Below the pieces are notes generated by a model that was not told where the DNA came from, searched no databases, and was given only the letters and a program-made list of their open reading frames with translations. Below, piece by piece: positions 31,501-45,071 of a stretch of 64,000 nt of DNA; positions within the stretch are counted from its first letter, which is position 1; every line of letters begins with the position of its first letter. The position numbers were made by a program, and so were the translations under genes. Source of the DNA: Rhizophagus irregularis (taxonomy: Eukaryota; Glomeromycota; Glomeromycetes; Glomerales; Glomeraceae); assembly GCF_026210795.1 (NCBI RefSeq), contig NC_089436.1:3038001-3102000 (forward strand), in the 5' to 3' direction.

Positions 31501-34500
31501 AAATGGATTTAAAGATCATTATGAAATTCTTTGTGAAATTGGAAACGAATTAGAAAAAATTTTTAGAAATACTCCAATACAGTTACTTAAAATTAAAGAT
31601 GCTGGACAACGTGAAATCATTACAAAAGGCAAATTATTTGTTGCTACTTATACTGATAAGATACAAGTTCCAAACACTATTATGTCATTATATGCTAGTT
31701 ATGGATATTATCCCGAACCATGGCAAATTTTGATATCTACATCATCAACTACAATGGAGGAACTTATAATTTTCGTTAAAAGGAGTTTTTATGCATCAAG
31801 TAATGGATATAAAAATAGCTTGTTCTGTATCGTAAATTTAGAAATATTAGACTTTGAATTTCAATATAATCTTGTAAACTACATCAAAGTAATGCAATTG
31901 GAATATAAGAATGAAGATTATCTATTAGCCCTTCTATGTTATCGAAAATCTGAAATGTCCAATTATATTTTAGATCAATTTTCTTTAGAAGCTCAAGAAA
32001 TTAACGAATTAGATGCTGAAACATTGAAGGAAGTTTATCAGGAATTATTTACAAATATAACATGTATTTCTTCTGATTTATCCGGTCAAGGAAAAACTGA
32101 GTGGATTAAAGATGTTAGCTATTCTAAACAAAAAATTCCACTTAGTTTCTTAATAAGCGATAATATGAATCTTAAATGTCTTGTAAACAAGCTTAAAGCT
32201 TGTAAACTTAAGCAAATACAAAGCTTACATATCAATATTTTATCGGCTGATTATCCCGAAGAAGTGAATTTATTTTTATTTGAATTGTTGACTTTTAAAT
32301 TAGTTTCATATAATAATGTAATAGTTTCAATTCCTGATACTTTTATTTTTATCGAGATATCATCTTCAGCAAATCAAAATTTACTTAGATATCTTCCTAT
32401 ATTAAGATTTTCTCATCATAAATATTTAAATTGGAACATTGAAAACTTTAGAGTGTCTCAAGAAATAACGAGTCCAATCCAAATAGTTTGTCATTATTTG
32501 AAATTATACGATCTTGAAAAAATTGATACAGAGGAAAATTTAGGTCATGATATTAAATATCCTTTACCGGAGGAATTTTGTCAACATCTCATTATGAAAT
32601 ATTTTTTGAATAAAAGCGACAAATATATATTATCGTTTAAATGTATTGAAATCTTTGTAAATATTCTAGCGGATCAACTAATTAGATTTTTATCAAGTCA
32701 ATATTTTACAATAAATGATTTAAAATTAAATTTGAAAGAAGCTAATATCGGATCAACAATAATCAAATCATTATTAAGTACTTCAAAAGATTTCGTAATT
32801 CAATCTATTAAAGCAAAATCAGCACAATTTAAATCTTTAACTTCTGAATATGAGAATAAGATTTACCAATTTGATAATTCAAATTATAATATTTACTTTT
32901 TTAATCCTAATACTTTAAGCTCCTATATTTTATATAATGATAAGAATGAAGTATCCGATAACATCAAATTATTGTTAAATGGTCAGGAATTAGAAGATTA
33001 TAATACGATGACTACAACTGAACTTCTTATAAAATTGGAAACAATAGCACGTAGATCAAATGAAGAATTGAATCTTCCAGAGTATGCTTTAACTACTGAT
33101 AATCTGATGAAGATGGCCTTAATTCTTTTAAGAGTACGCGCAAATATTCCAGTTGTAATTTGTGGTGAAGCGGGATGTAGCAAGGTAAGTTTTAATTATT
33201 TAAAACGTTTTACAATTTTGATATTACTTATTAATTAATTTTCATTGCATTATTTAGACAAGTTTGATTACATATTTAGCCATGATTGTTGAAGTTCAAC
33301 TATGTACTCTTAATCTTCATGCCGGAATTGATGAAGAAACTATCATGATATTTATAAATGATACTTTGAAAAAAGCAGAAAAAGGCGAAACATGGATATT
33401 ATTGGATGAAATAAATACATGTAATCGTTTAGGATTACTTGCAGATTTAATATCAAATAAAAAATTTAAGGATAAGCCTATACATCCAAATATTCGGTTA
33501 TTCGCTACTTGTAATCCATACCGTCATTGTAAAAGAATTCAAAGTGAGGCAAGACATGTTATTGAAAACAAAATTAATCTTGTTTATCAAGTCAAACCAC
33601 TTCCTGATCAAATTTTGGATTATGTTTGGGATTTTGGTATCATAAAACCAAATGATGAGTACAAATATATTCAAATTATGGTTGAAAAAGAATTAAAAAA
33701 TAATTTAGCACATCCCGTATTTTCTGAACTCTTATTTACTTCTCAAAAATTCGTACGAAAAGTAGAGGAATCATATAGTGTTAGTCTACGTGATATAAAA
33801 CGGGCTATAACGTTGGCGAAATTCTTTTATAATTCTCTTGAGAATCGACCGGCTTATAAAAAGGGACATATATACCCACCATCTGGTAATTCAACAATAA
33901 AGACTAGATCTTATATTCTAGCACTTAATCTTTGTTATCATTCTCGGTTATATAAACAAGCGTTACGTAAGCAATATCGTTGTGAAATGGAACAAATATT
34001 ACGAGATCACAAAATTAATACTGGAGAAAACATGTTTTCCAAAATTATTCGTGAAGAACAGGATGATTATATAAATAGAATGCAATGTCCTCCGAATACG
34101 GCCAAAAATGAAGCTTTATTAGAAAATGTTTTGGCTACTATTGTTTGTATTTTGACTAAAATTCCTGTATTTATTATTGGAGAAACGGGGTATGTTAATT
34201 ATAATTATTAATTTATATTATTTATAATCTTCTTAATATAATTACTTAATATTTTTAATTTATTTTATAACAGCTCATCTAAATCTTTAGCTATTCGTCT
34301 TATAAATTCAAATTTACGTGGATCAGATTCCGAGGATGAATATTTTAAAACTTTACCACGGGTATTGTATATTATATATGATACATATATGAATTACGTC
34401 CATTTTGTTAATTACGTTATATTATAAATAGGTTTATTTATTTTCCCATCAAGTTTCTTTGTCTACAACTTCAGATGATATAATCAAAGTGTTTAATAAA

Positions 34501-37500
34501 GCTAATGAATATCAGGAAATAAATTCTAAACAATTTCCAGTTATTAGCGTGGTTTTGCTTGAGAATGGTAAATATTATTACAATATACGTACTTTTTTTT
34601 ATGTTTTTAATACAAATTATTTTTACTGCTGTTTTGATAGTTGAGTTGGTCGAAACAAGTCCCTTCGATCCTTTGAAAATGCTTCACACTTTGCTTGAAC
34701 CAAATTATCCAGCCATTTGGCCAACTGTTTCAGTGGTGGGAATATCTAATAATCACCTCAACATTAGTAAAAGTGGTCGTGCATTACTTGTTCAAAGGTA
34801 TGTTATTTTTTTAAAAAATGAATTGTTGAATCTTATGTAATATATTTTATCTATTACTGATAATTTTATTTTCCTTAGACCACAGTTTGATATGGATAAT
34901 TTAGTTAGTGTCACCAAATTTTTCCTTGCAAGAAATATTGAATTAGAATCCATATTAGAATCTATAGCTAAAGCATATTTGAATTATGAGAAACACGGTC
35001 AAACCCTACCAAATTTTCATGGTCTTCGTGACTATTACGCCTTAATCAAGCAGCTTTCATTAAATGAAGTGACTCCAGATAATATTCAAATGGCATTAGC
35101 TCGTAATTTTGGGGGAATGGAGAGCAGTGATAAATTATGCGAAAATTATTTTGGGGATTTTATTAAAACTAACAATAATGATAATCCATGGTCCTGCAAA
35201 CAAATCTCAATCGAAAAATTAATTGACTCAAACTTAGATGATTCTGATGCGCGTCATTTAATGGTTATTGGAAAAAGCGATTCAATTGTAAATGTATTAA
35301 CTTGCCATTTAAAAAGAAGAAATTTGGATCCAATTGTAATTTTTGGATCACAATTTCCTAATGATCAGGATGATTACTATTATAGTGTTTTAAACAAGAT
35401 CACGGTAAGTAATTACTTTCATATATGAAACGAAATTTATTTCAACATATTAACTTTACATATACTGTACTTAGTTATGTATTAAAACAGGCAGACCATT
35501 GATTCTAACAGATTTGAAAATGATATATGGTAATTTTTTACTTTAACGATTAATGACGGATATAATAAATTATAATTGTAATTAACCAGATATTTTGATG
35601 TTTAATAGGAAATCTTTATGATTTATGGAATCAAAATTATGTCATTATAGAAAATGATGGAAATGCCAAATATTTTACAAGGATTACACTCGGAGCATGT
35701 GACAATCCTACGCTGTAAGGATTTTATATCATGTTAAATAAGTTATTTTTTTTTTTAAATGTAATTTTTTTGAAATTAATATTTTTTTATTAATTTATAT
35801 TTTATTAGTTTCGTTCCTTCAAATTTTAAATGCATTCTTATTATGGACGAGATGGATTTGCCTTTAGCTGGTCCACCACTTCTAAATCGATTTGAAAAAC
35901 AAAAGGTGTCGATTGATGATATACTTAATGATAGACAAATGTTGGTCGTAAAAGATTTATTTAATTGGATAAACCAAATGTTAACTTCGTTTGAATCTAA
36001 TTCGGATATTCAAACACACAATAAATTTACCGAGAAAGAACTATTTATTGGATTTGACGATGACGAAACCTTACAAAGCTTAGTTATTAATATTATTAAG
36101 AATAATCCTGAAGTTAAAGATGAAGTGATTTTAGAAAAATGCAAAGAATGCTTAATTGCAATAGCATCTCCTGATGGAGTTTTAAGAGCTGAACTATCAA
36201 CCATAGAACGAGATGAATTTAATAAATGGAAACAGGTTTATTTCCATCAACAATATCATGATAGTCTTTATGATTATTTTAACGCTTTGCTTAATCAAGA
36301 AAATGAAAATTCATTGGCGAATCTAAAAGAGCATTTAATAATTGTTAACACATCCTCTAAAATTAATGTAAATATTAAGTTTTGTTTGCAAGATCTTTTA
36401 GGATATCAAGCGTACAATTTATCGATATTCAGGACTGAATCTCAATTTTCAAATATGGTGAAAAATTTCTTTTTTGAATCAACGGATCAAATTTTAATTC
36501 TTCAATGTGATATTAAAACTATTAATGCTAAATATATTAAATTAGTAAAACACATTATTGAACAATATCAAAATGAATTTTGGGCCAAAAATGAACAATT
36601 CAAAACAAATAATCCCATTAAACACGTTAAATATGTGTGTTTAATATTTCATATTCAACAAGATTATGAACCAAATTCATTATTATCTAATTTCATTTGT
36701 GGCTGGAAACGAATTTTTATTGAATCTTTAGAACCGCCAGAAATACCATTAATAGATTTATTGGATAAGTCATTATATGAAGTAATTAATTCAAAACTTT
36801 TTGATAAGATAGTTAATTCGACAATGCCATTTGAAAAAATTTTACAAAATGAGTTGTTATGGTGCTTATCATGCATAGAATATCAACATTCTAATGAATG
36901 TTATGAAAATTATATCAGGTATATTAATTTTATTTGTGACATCATTTTAATTAAATAATTATTCAAGTTATTAAAATTTTTTAATGCCTTTTTTGTAGTT
37001 TATTGAGTAAAGAGATTCTAAATAATTCAAATTTCATACAATGCATAAAAACAAAAACCTTTGAATGGATCTTAACTAATTGTAAAAATTGGCAATGTGA
37101 AGTGGCTTTAAATAAGAAGAATTATTCATCAAAATTTACTTGCTTTTCATTAGCTTTACGAAATTATGTAATAATAATTATTAAGCAAACAATCTCCAAG
37201 ATTTTATATTCACTTGAAAAATTTTCAGCAATTTCTACATTTTTCAATAATAAAAATGATGAATCAAAAGTGAAAAAAGAATTATCAGAATTATGGAAAA
37301 TATTCTTCATGGACAATGCAATTATTAATATAGATAATTTATGTGAGCCAAAACCTTCCATGTATATAATGTCACGTTCAATTAACGATCTCGAATTTCC
37401 TTTCTCGTATTATTTTATGAATTTAATTAATTATTATGAAAAATATTACTTTGAAGAATTAGATATATTAAGACAAGATTCGGAAAACATTAATAATGAA

Positions 37501-40424
37501 TCGTACGAGGATCATATAGAAGATTTTAAAAATAATGTGATTTCTATACATCCATATTTTGAATATTTACAAAGATATTCGGAATTCTATTATAATGATT
37601 TTATTAGAATTATTTTATCAACTTATTCTATAAAATTGATTAGTAAAGAAAATTTAGATTTTATTTTAAGAAATTTAATTGAAGTAACTGAAGATAAAAT
37701 TATTGATCCATTTATTCTTCATATTTATTGGTGGAAATATTCAAATGAAATTTTGATTCAATTAAAATTGGTCGAAACTTTTCCAAATATTATAATAAAA
37801 GTTCAAAATGATTTCGTTGTTCACGGGAAACTTGCTCAAGATCTTTTTAGGGAATCAATTAATTCGATTTTACAAAATATATGTGATGATAAACCATGGA
37901 AACAAGACATGGATTATATTTTATCCATTTTATCCGTAACTGAAGAGATTGATGATGACTTGGGAAAATTTTCAAATTTAATTATATGTAATGATTTATT
38001 AAAAATAAATTCAATTCCATTAGAAAAAATCAAAGAAATTATTTATTTAGGAAAATCCGGCAAAAAACAAGAATTTATTACAGCTGAAATTATTAATTTA
38101 GTATTTAATAGTTTAAATGATAATAATAATGATATAACTCCAATTATATCATTTATTTCATTTATTACAAGAAATCTTAAATTAATCCCTTTAGAATCTG
38201 ATGTTCGGTTAATTCTTTACAAAAATATATTTTCACAAAGTTCTTTCATCTTAATGAATAGTATTATTGAAAAAATATTTACTATTGAATTTCAACAGAA
38301 TAAGGAAATATTTTTTATGCTAATGAAGAATCCTGAAGAATCTTTACGACAATCAATTAGATTAAAAACTATTAATGATAATATTAAAGTTATCGACTCA
38401 AATATAGCAGAACTTTGCTGTGATATAATTCAAAAGATTTTCAGTAAATTCGAATTCAATGAATTATCACCTTACTTCAAATATGCAATTGAATCATTTG
38501 TACAAGAAGATTTGCTTTCACAACAAATATTCATTTTACAACAAATTACTTCAATAGCATTTCTAAAAGAATTTATAAATCAATTTTGGAAGAAATATTT
38601 TTCATTATCTTCATCAATGATCAAAGAAATTAATGATATTATGAAAATTAATAATAATTCATTTATCCAATCTATTCGATTTTATTTTGCATTAGAATTA
38701 AATTCCTTTGATAATATAAAACATCATGAGATTATTAAGGAAGAATTTACATGGTTAGATGATTGTAAAGATATGAAAATAACTTATCTTTCTAAACTTT
38801 TTAAACCAATTAAAAGCATAAATTTTGAAGTTAGTACTAGAAACTTGGACAAAAATTCATTTCTTTCAATATTTTTTAAATATCATGAAAGTTTGAAGCT
38901 CATGAAGCATCTTTATCCAATTATCAGATTTGTGAAAATCTTAAGCTTTAAACTTGAACATCATTTAACTAAAAAAGAGGCTCAAAATATGACATTTCAT
39001 GAATTTATTAAGAAAGAATCTGCAGATGATAATGAATATGCTAATTTAAAATCTTTATTTGAAGAATTTGCTTTTAGTTGGAATTATATTATTAATTATA
39101 TTTTTGAATATCAATGTAAAGAATTACCTCATAACAAACTATTTATGAATCTTGATCTTCCTGTGATATTTGGATTAGTTGAACAAAAAGATAATGGAAT
39201 TTATTTATGTGCAATTGTAGATTTTTTAATTAAATTACATAATGAATTTTTGGATAATATAATAGCAATTCCTATTGGAAAATGTGAATATCTTAAATTT
39301 TTAGAGGATTTATCTTGGAATAAATTAACTCCTAAAACATATTTCATCATACCAAAAAAGGTTGATCAGGCACAAGATAATAATTTCATTAATTATGATT
39401 GGGATGATAAAATTTTTAAATATAATCAAAGAAATTTGGAAATAGAGGATGATACAAATCTTATATTTGATTTACAAAAAATTGAAATGAAATTGGCTAA
39501 AAAGTTAATTCATAACAGAGTTTATTTTGAAATGGAAGATAATCAATTCTATTTAAAAAATTTTTCATTCAAGCATGAATTATTTTATTATTCTCCAAGA
39601 ATTCTTTTTGAAATTAAAAACATATTACCACAGGAACCTATTCCAGAAGAGAAAAGATTAATAATTTTAGCATTGCTTGATCCATCAAAATCTTTATATA
39701 ATTCATCAAATTCAATCGATTTACCTGAAGTAATCTCACTTTTTGAAACCATTCTTTGTTTTATTAAAGAATTATCAATTAAAAATAATAATATACTTAT
39801 TTTAGATTTAATTGACCAATGGTTAAAGTTAATGAGGTATGATATAACATATGCAGATATACTTAAAGAATTTTCTTTAAAACATATTATATCATTTTAT
39901 GAATTAATTGAAGAACAAGTTGCTAATTCAATAATCGATAAGATTGATGAAAAATTTAAAACTCCATTAACACAACAAATGAAGGATTCAATTAAAAATA
40001 TCATAGATTATGATGATTCAGAAAATCAAAATCAACAACGTATTCCTGCTAAAGCATTTGCGTTTGCTTTAAAAAGATTCATTTATAGATTTTTATTAGT
40101 AGATTTTAATATTGAAAATTTAAATTTAAATACATATTTTTTGGATTTTACTTTAAATTTATGGAGTGATGTTAATGAGGAATCAGTTGAAAAATTATTT
40201 CCTACTTGTTTGTTAGTATCTCATGCTTATAATAGTTATAATTTTATTGTTGAAGAAATTGAGGTATTGTATTTTATATTAAAATATGTTTATTTATTAT
40301 GTTTTAATTTATTTTTAACTTATTGACTTATTGTTATATTAATTTATTTTAATAGAAAACAATGAATGAAAGGCAAAATAGTAGAAGAGGTAAATACAAA
40401 AAACATAAAAAGTATACAAGTTGA
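27576..40424 (+). CDS. RNF213/mysterin-like giant AAA+ ATPase lacking a visible RING
   Basis: Fourteen exons keep one frame: 27576-28493, 28579-29402, 29484-31214, 31306-33184, 33258-34189, 34274-34361, 34432-34567, 34641-34797, 34879-35404, 35475-35529, 35609-35714, 35809-36918, 36999-40263 and 40356-40424. They total 11,796 nt, or 3,931 residues, and every intron is GT-AG. Residues about 1-100 resemble a CBM20 glycan-binding domain, as at the N-terminus of RNF213. The first P-loop AAA module has Walker A GEAGCSKT (1778-1785) and Walker B WILLDEIN (D1834, E1835). The second has GETGSSKS (2092-2099), but the Walker B position reads VVLLENVELVE, with E2168-N2169 in place of Asp-Glu. Then come the conserved HGLRDYYALIK and GPPLLNRFEKQ motifs. 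The C-terminal 1,100 residues match the layout of the RNF213 E3 shell, yet contain no Cys-x2-Cys pairs, so RING and RZ fingers are absent. Human RNF213 is about 5,200 residues and acts in the cytosol in ubiquitylation, lipid-droplet and antimicrobial roles. RNF213-like is certain; ligase activity is doubtful. Confidence 0.9.
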
Positions 40425-41381
40425 AAGATTATTAACATAGTCTTGTTATAAATTTATTTGTAAACATTATTAAAATTCAATAAATAAAAAATTATTACAT
40501 AATTTATAATATAAGGAAAAAAATACATAGTATAAAAACTATCTACTAACTCCATATCAATTATGGATGTATTAACCGAGGTTAATACTAACAACTATAT
40601 AAACTATACTAATACTATACTATAATCTAACTACAATTTAATAACAGAATATTTTTTTTGAAATTTTAATATTATATGCTGTTTTTGTAAATATACTATT
40701 TTAAAATCTAAATGTTAAAAGAAAACTAAAACTATTTTAAATGTAATTACCCACTTTGATGATGAACTGTTTTAGATGGCACGCGCAGATTTGGTTTGGA
40801 TGTCTCTGTTGACATCGTGCTAAAATACCGTTCATTTTATCTCCCCTCGTAAATAAGTGTTTTTATTCTAATTATGTATAACCAGTAATTTATGAAAAAA
40901 ACTATCTTAAATCTTGGAAAGCCTATTGAGAACGTTATTGGTAACTCGTGCATCATTTAACACCAGCCCTTAAAAAATTTTGTTAAAGCTGCTAGAAAAC
41001 CTAATGATCTCCATTGCGAAAATTGTTCTACAGCTAACTTCTTAAATTCTTTAACTTTCTTCACTACCATCATAGCCTCTTGAAATCTGGGTATCCGCCA
41101 TTCGTTTTTTGTTGATGTCAATATCCATATCGCTTGTTCCCAATTCCAAGAATGGTTGTTTGCCCTAGTTGTTGTTACTACTCTCAGCCATGTTGTCAAT
41201 TTTTTCGTTTATGCTGGCGGTTGGTCTATTATGCTCACTTGGTTCCTCTATATCCATACGTGCGGTTTTCCTATATATTCTATGAAATTCCCGTCTTTAT
41301 CATACAGATCGTCTTGTTTATATTAAGTTTTAATAATTTTGGTATCAGAAGAGTAATGATTTACAACAAAAACTTTTTTAC
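40425..41381. other. Downstream of the RNF213-like gene; one doubtful short frame
   Basis: AT-rich 3' flank. An 80-codon minus-strand frame at 40957-41199 begins MTTWLRVVTTTRANNHSWNW and has a Lys/Phe-rich end. Composition is somewhat protein-like, but nothing is recognised and no splice context supports it. Confidence 0.35.
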
Positions 41382-41855
41382 AATTCCCGATTCTTATTAT
41401 TAATAATAATATTTTTTGGGCTGTATCAAAGCTCGATCGTTATAATTAATATTTCTGGGAATATTTTTTTTTTCATGACAATAGAAGTTTTTCTTTTTTT
41501 CTATAACTATAGATTGCTACAATGAATTTTTTTTAAGATAAAAAAAAAGATTTTTTTGTATCTTTGTAAATGTATAAATAAATCATAAATTTCACAGTAC
41601 TGCAATATTTGTTTCGTGTTAAATAAAATTTGCATTTAATAATAATATTTCACACACTGTTGCACGCAATTCATTGTTATTTGTATAATCATATAAATTG
41701 TGTAATATATTATATTTATTTCCTACTAACACTACTAATACCATCATAATAATAGTAAAAAAATAGATCTTTTCACACTGCATGGCAAATAAAATATAAG
41801 TGTGTTTATTACTACTCTCATCCCCAGCGCAGCACGAGGCTAGTCTGTAAAATTA
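41382..41855. repeat. Dispersed repeat, copy 1 (direct copy at 45.07-45.67 kb)
   Basis: This sequence recurs at about 45072-45665 in the same orientation. Shared blocks in order are GATTCTTATTATTAATAAT, AAATTTCACAGTACTGCAA, TTTGTTTCGTGT, AAATAAAATTTGCATTTAAT and CAATTCATTGTT. Both copies end near a GC-richer CCC(A/G)GCGCA motif. The second copy has an extra insertion of about 100 bp of TAATTAATTT-rich DNA. It looks like a non-coding mobile repeat (for example LTR-like or MITE-derived), but I find no ends that define the class. Confidence 0.7.
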
Positions 41856-42321
41856 TTTTACATTATCATTCAAATAAATTGCTGCGGTGTAAAGGTTAAA
41901 ATAAATAAAAACCATACCGCTGTAATATTTATAATATACAAATCGCGTCTCATACAAACAACCAGATTTACTTTATAAATTTATAAATCTTATAAGCGGA
42001 CCTTCAAAATTTTATGCATGATCCAATATATCGAAGCTTATTTTTCATCACATGATCACATGATCAAATCATGAGTCATCTCTTACAGAAAAAAAATTTT
42101 TTTTTACTATTGATTTATTTGATCATGACGCGATTTTTGATTTCAACTCGCAAACTCCGTGGGAAAAAAAATTTTTGTATTTTATATAAAATAAAAAATT
42201 TTTTTTAAAAAATATCCTTCTCTTTTTCTCATTCTTATCATTTCCAGCATAGTAACCCATAAAAAAAAAATAATGTTTTTCAAAAAAAAAAAAGGAATGA
42301 AAACTTTTTTTTTTCACATAG

Positions 42322-42660
42322 TAACTCATCTTCTTCGTGATTTTCTTATTCTTTTTGGAGTTTCAAAAACTACGCAGAGGATATTTTTCAAAAAGTTACT
42401 TTTTTAAAAATTATTTTATTTTTTATTATTTTTAACTTTATTTTGTTATACCTCACTCATACGCTTTTGTACGTTATTAATCTACCTTTTTCATAGTTTT
42501 CTTATTCTTTTTGGCATTTCAAACACTACGCGGAGGATATTTAAAAATAATTTTATTTTTTATTTATTTTGTTTATATATAAGAAACCTCACTGCGGTAG
42601 TAACCTATCTTCTTCGTAGTTTTCTTATTCTTTTTGACGTTTCAAACACTTATCTCCTTT
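42322..42660. repeat. Degenerate tandem repeat, about 125-155 bp period
   Basis: A block with core TTTTCTTATTCTTTTTGG followed by TTTCAAACACTACGC and GAGGATATTT occurs three times, starting near 42,322, 42,477 and 42,600; the third is truncated. It abuts the G-rich array on the right, and the two may have spread together. Confidence 0.6.
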
Positions 42661-43500
42661 TAGGCCTTTTTCTTTACGTCTCTCTTTTGGTATGTGAGTA
42701 GTGTGGGTGGGTGTGGGAGTGCGGGTTGGGAGTGTGGGTTGGGAGTGGGTTTGTGTATGTGGTGTTTCATTTTATTTTTTTTTTCGTCATTCTTTTTTTA
42801 GGTTTATTTTCTCTCTGTCTAGGTCTTCTCTTTATTAGATCTTCTTTAAGGCCCTTTTTCTTTGGGTCTCTCTTTAGGTATGTGGGTAGTGTGGGTTGGG
42901 AGTGCGGGTGGGAGTGGGAGTGTTGGTGTGGGTTGGGAGTGCGGGCGGGTGGGTGTGGGAGTGTTGGTGTGGGTTGGGAGTGCGGGTGGGTGTGGGAATG
43001 TGGGTTGGGAATGGGAGTGCGAGTTGGGAGTGTGTGGGTGGGTGTGGGAGTGTGGGTTGGGAGTGTGGGTTGGGAGTGGGTTTGTGTATGTGGTTTTTCA
43101 TTTTATTTTTTTTCGTCATATTTTTTTTTAGGTTCATCTTCTCTCTGTCTAGGTCTTCTCTTTATTAGATCTTCTTTAAGGCCCTTTTTCTTTAGGTCTC
43201 TCTTTAGGTATGTTGGTAGTGTGGGTTGGGAGTGCGGGTGGGTGTGGGAATGTGGGTTGGGAACGGGAGTGCGGGTTGGGAGTGTGGGAGTGCGGGTTGG
43301 GTGTGTGGGTTGGTAGTGTGGGTTGGGAGTGTGGGTGTGGGTTGGGAGTGCGGGTGGGTGTGAGAGTGTGGGTTGGGAGTGTGGGTTGTGTATGTGGTGT
43401 TTCATTTTATTTTTTTTTCGTCATCTTTTTTTTAGGTTTGTCTTCTCTCTGTTTAGGTCTTCTAGGTCTTTTTCTTTTAGGCCCTTTCTTTACATCTTCC
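42661..43500. repeat. G-rich tandem array of 190-330 bp units
   Basis: Each unit has a constant part (AAGGCCCTTTTTCTTT, then GTCTCTCTTTAGGTATGT) followed by a variable run of GGGTTGGGAGTG/CGGGTGGGTGTGG units and a T-rich spacer with GGTTT(G/A)TCTTCTCTCTGT. Constant parts start near 42661, 42847, 43177 and 43476. The G-runs (many GGG spaced by 1-5 bases on the plus strand) fulfil the canonical quadruplex pattern repeatedly. Plus-strand frames here encode only Gly/Trp/Val/Cys-rich nonsense and are not genes. Confidence 0.85.
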
Positions 43501-45071
43501 TTTCATACAAATTCTGTATTGCTCGGTACCTTATATTACTGATCCACAAGATAGCATAAATCGATTTATAATATTTTTTTCTTTCTTGAACATAAAATCT
43601 GACAGTATTTTTTAGTTTATAAGCACATATAATTAATTTCACTATTTTATCGTTTTTTTTTTTGCTTTACCGACATAAAAATTTAATGTTTAAATATTTG
43701 ATTTTATGAATTTTGAAAAATAGCAATATGTTTTAATAGAACGTCAAATTTTGTAATTACTATTTATTAATTAATACTTATAAAAAATTTGAATGAATAA
43801 GTTTTTGGATGAAATTGGGACTTTGAAAATCTTTTGAAAAAATGTTTTCACTAAAAAAACAATCAATCATTATAATGGCAGGACTATGATAAGGATCCTC
43901 AAAAAAGTCATTGAAATTGCCAGAGGAAAGTATGTTAAGTGGGTGGTTAGTATCTGATTGGCGGTCTCTAAACCTTATTTGTTTTCTTGGTATCGTAGAC
44001 TATTTATGAATTTCCTTTTGCTAATTAATCGTTACAGTGTCCCGTGTTGCTCATAATGAAAATTTGGGTTATTGTACATGTCATCATTACATCATTGGTG
44101 CTCTTTAATTTTACAGGTATTCCAAGTCGAATTCAGGTCAATATGATTGATAAGTCAATAATTTTATTATATTTTTAATTTTATCTATTGTACATTAATA
44201 AAATTGCTAGTTCTATATAATAAAAAATTGGAGTTACTAACATCTGATCCGAATTCTTTATAGTTAAGACCCGCTTTGTTTTAACATTTATGTAATTTGC
44301 TCTTTTCGTGATTACTTAACTATTTTTTTTTCAGTTAGTAACGCGTTTATTTATTTAAGACCCGCTTGATCGGCAAGTCATGTTGTACATCTAATCCAAT
44401 TCCGGTTAAGAAATTTTAATCAGATTTTTTTTTCGGTTTCACTTCTTTTAATTTTAATTTTTTTTCTTGAACCGATCTTTTACAAATGGTTCTTTCTTTT
44501 TTTCGGATTTTTTACACCTTTTTCTTTTCCTTTTTTTTTTCTTTTTTAAAAATTTTACATTTTTTCCTCTGTTTTTTTTTCATTCTTTTCCCGTTTAGAT
44601 TTGGTTTTTTTTCCAAAACCGAAAAATTATTATTATTTTTTTTTTAATAAATAATCTTTAAGACTTATATTATTTTTTTTCGGTCTTATTTTTTAGACCA
44701 TATTATTAACGTTAATTATTTCATGAATTTTTTTTTCGGTCTTTTGGACCAAATTATTGAATTTTTTTTGGTACTTATTTTTTTTTTAAAACCTATTTCT
44801 TTCTTTATCCTTTTTCTTTTTCCCAAATTTTTTTTTCTTTTTCTTTCGAATTTTTTTTTATTTTTTCTTTCTTTTTCCTTTTCAGTTTCTTTTTTCAACC
44901 CAAATTTACTCTTTGTTCCTCCCCATAAGTTTATTTTTTTCATTTTTATTTTTTTGGTTTGGCTTTTTTTTTTCAAACCGAATTTTTTTTTCCGAATACA
45001 TTCTTTCACCATTTAGTTTGGATCGGTGATCAAATCGATGTTGTGGCGCCACAGCAATTGCCTTTTTTCCT
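43501..45071. other. Gene-free stretch with long T-rich tract
   Basis: No gene seen. From about 44,400 to 45,000 the plus strand is dominated by T with scattered C (repeated TTTTTTTCTTTTTC blocks). This makes long low-complexity frames on both strands (Phe/Leu-rich plus, Lys-rich minus) that I do not accept. AAGACCCGCTT is directly repeated near 44,267 and 44,360. Confidence 0.5.

Noticed and set aside
40957-41199. 80-codon minus frame as a host gene
   Set aside because: No recognisable domain, no splice support, and it lies in repeat-rich DNA; kept only as a doubtful frame in the region note.
42711-43400. Interstitial telomere array (GGGTTGGG)
   Set aside because: The G-runs vary in spacing and include GAGTG and GCGGG; there is no regular TTAGGG or other single telomere unit.
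42711-43559. Several Gly/Trp/Val/Cys-rich frames on the plus strand and Pro/His/Thr-rich frames on the minus strand
   Set aside because: All are translations of the G-rich tandem array; no start context, domain or codon bias supports coding.
44716-45016. Lys-rich minus frame and Phe-rich plus frame over the same 300 bp
   Set aside because: Low-complexity poly-T tract; both strands open only because T/A homopolymers lack stops in those frames.
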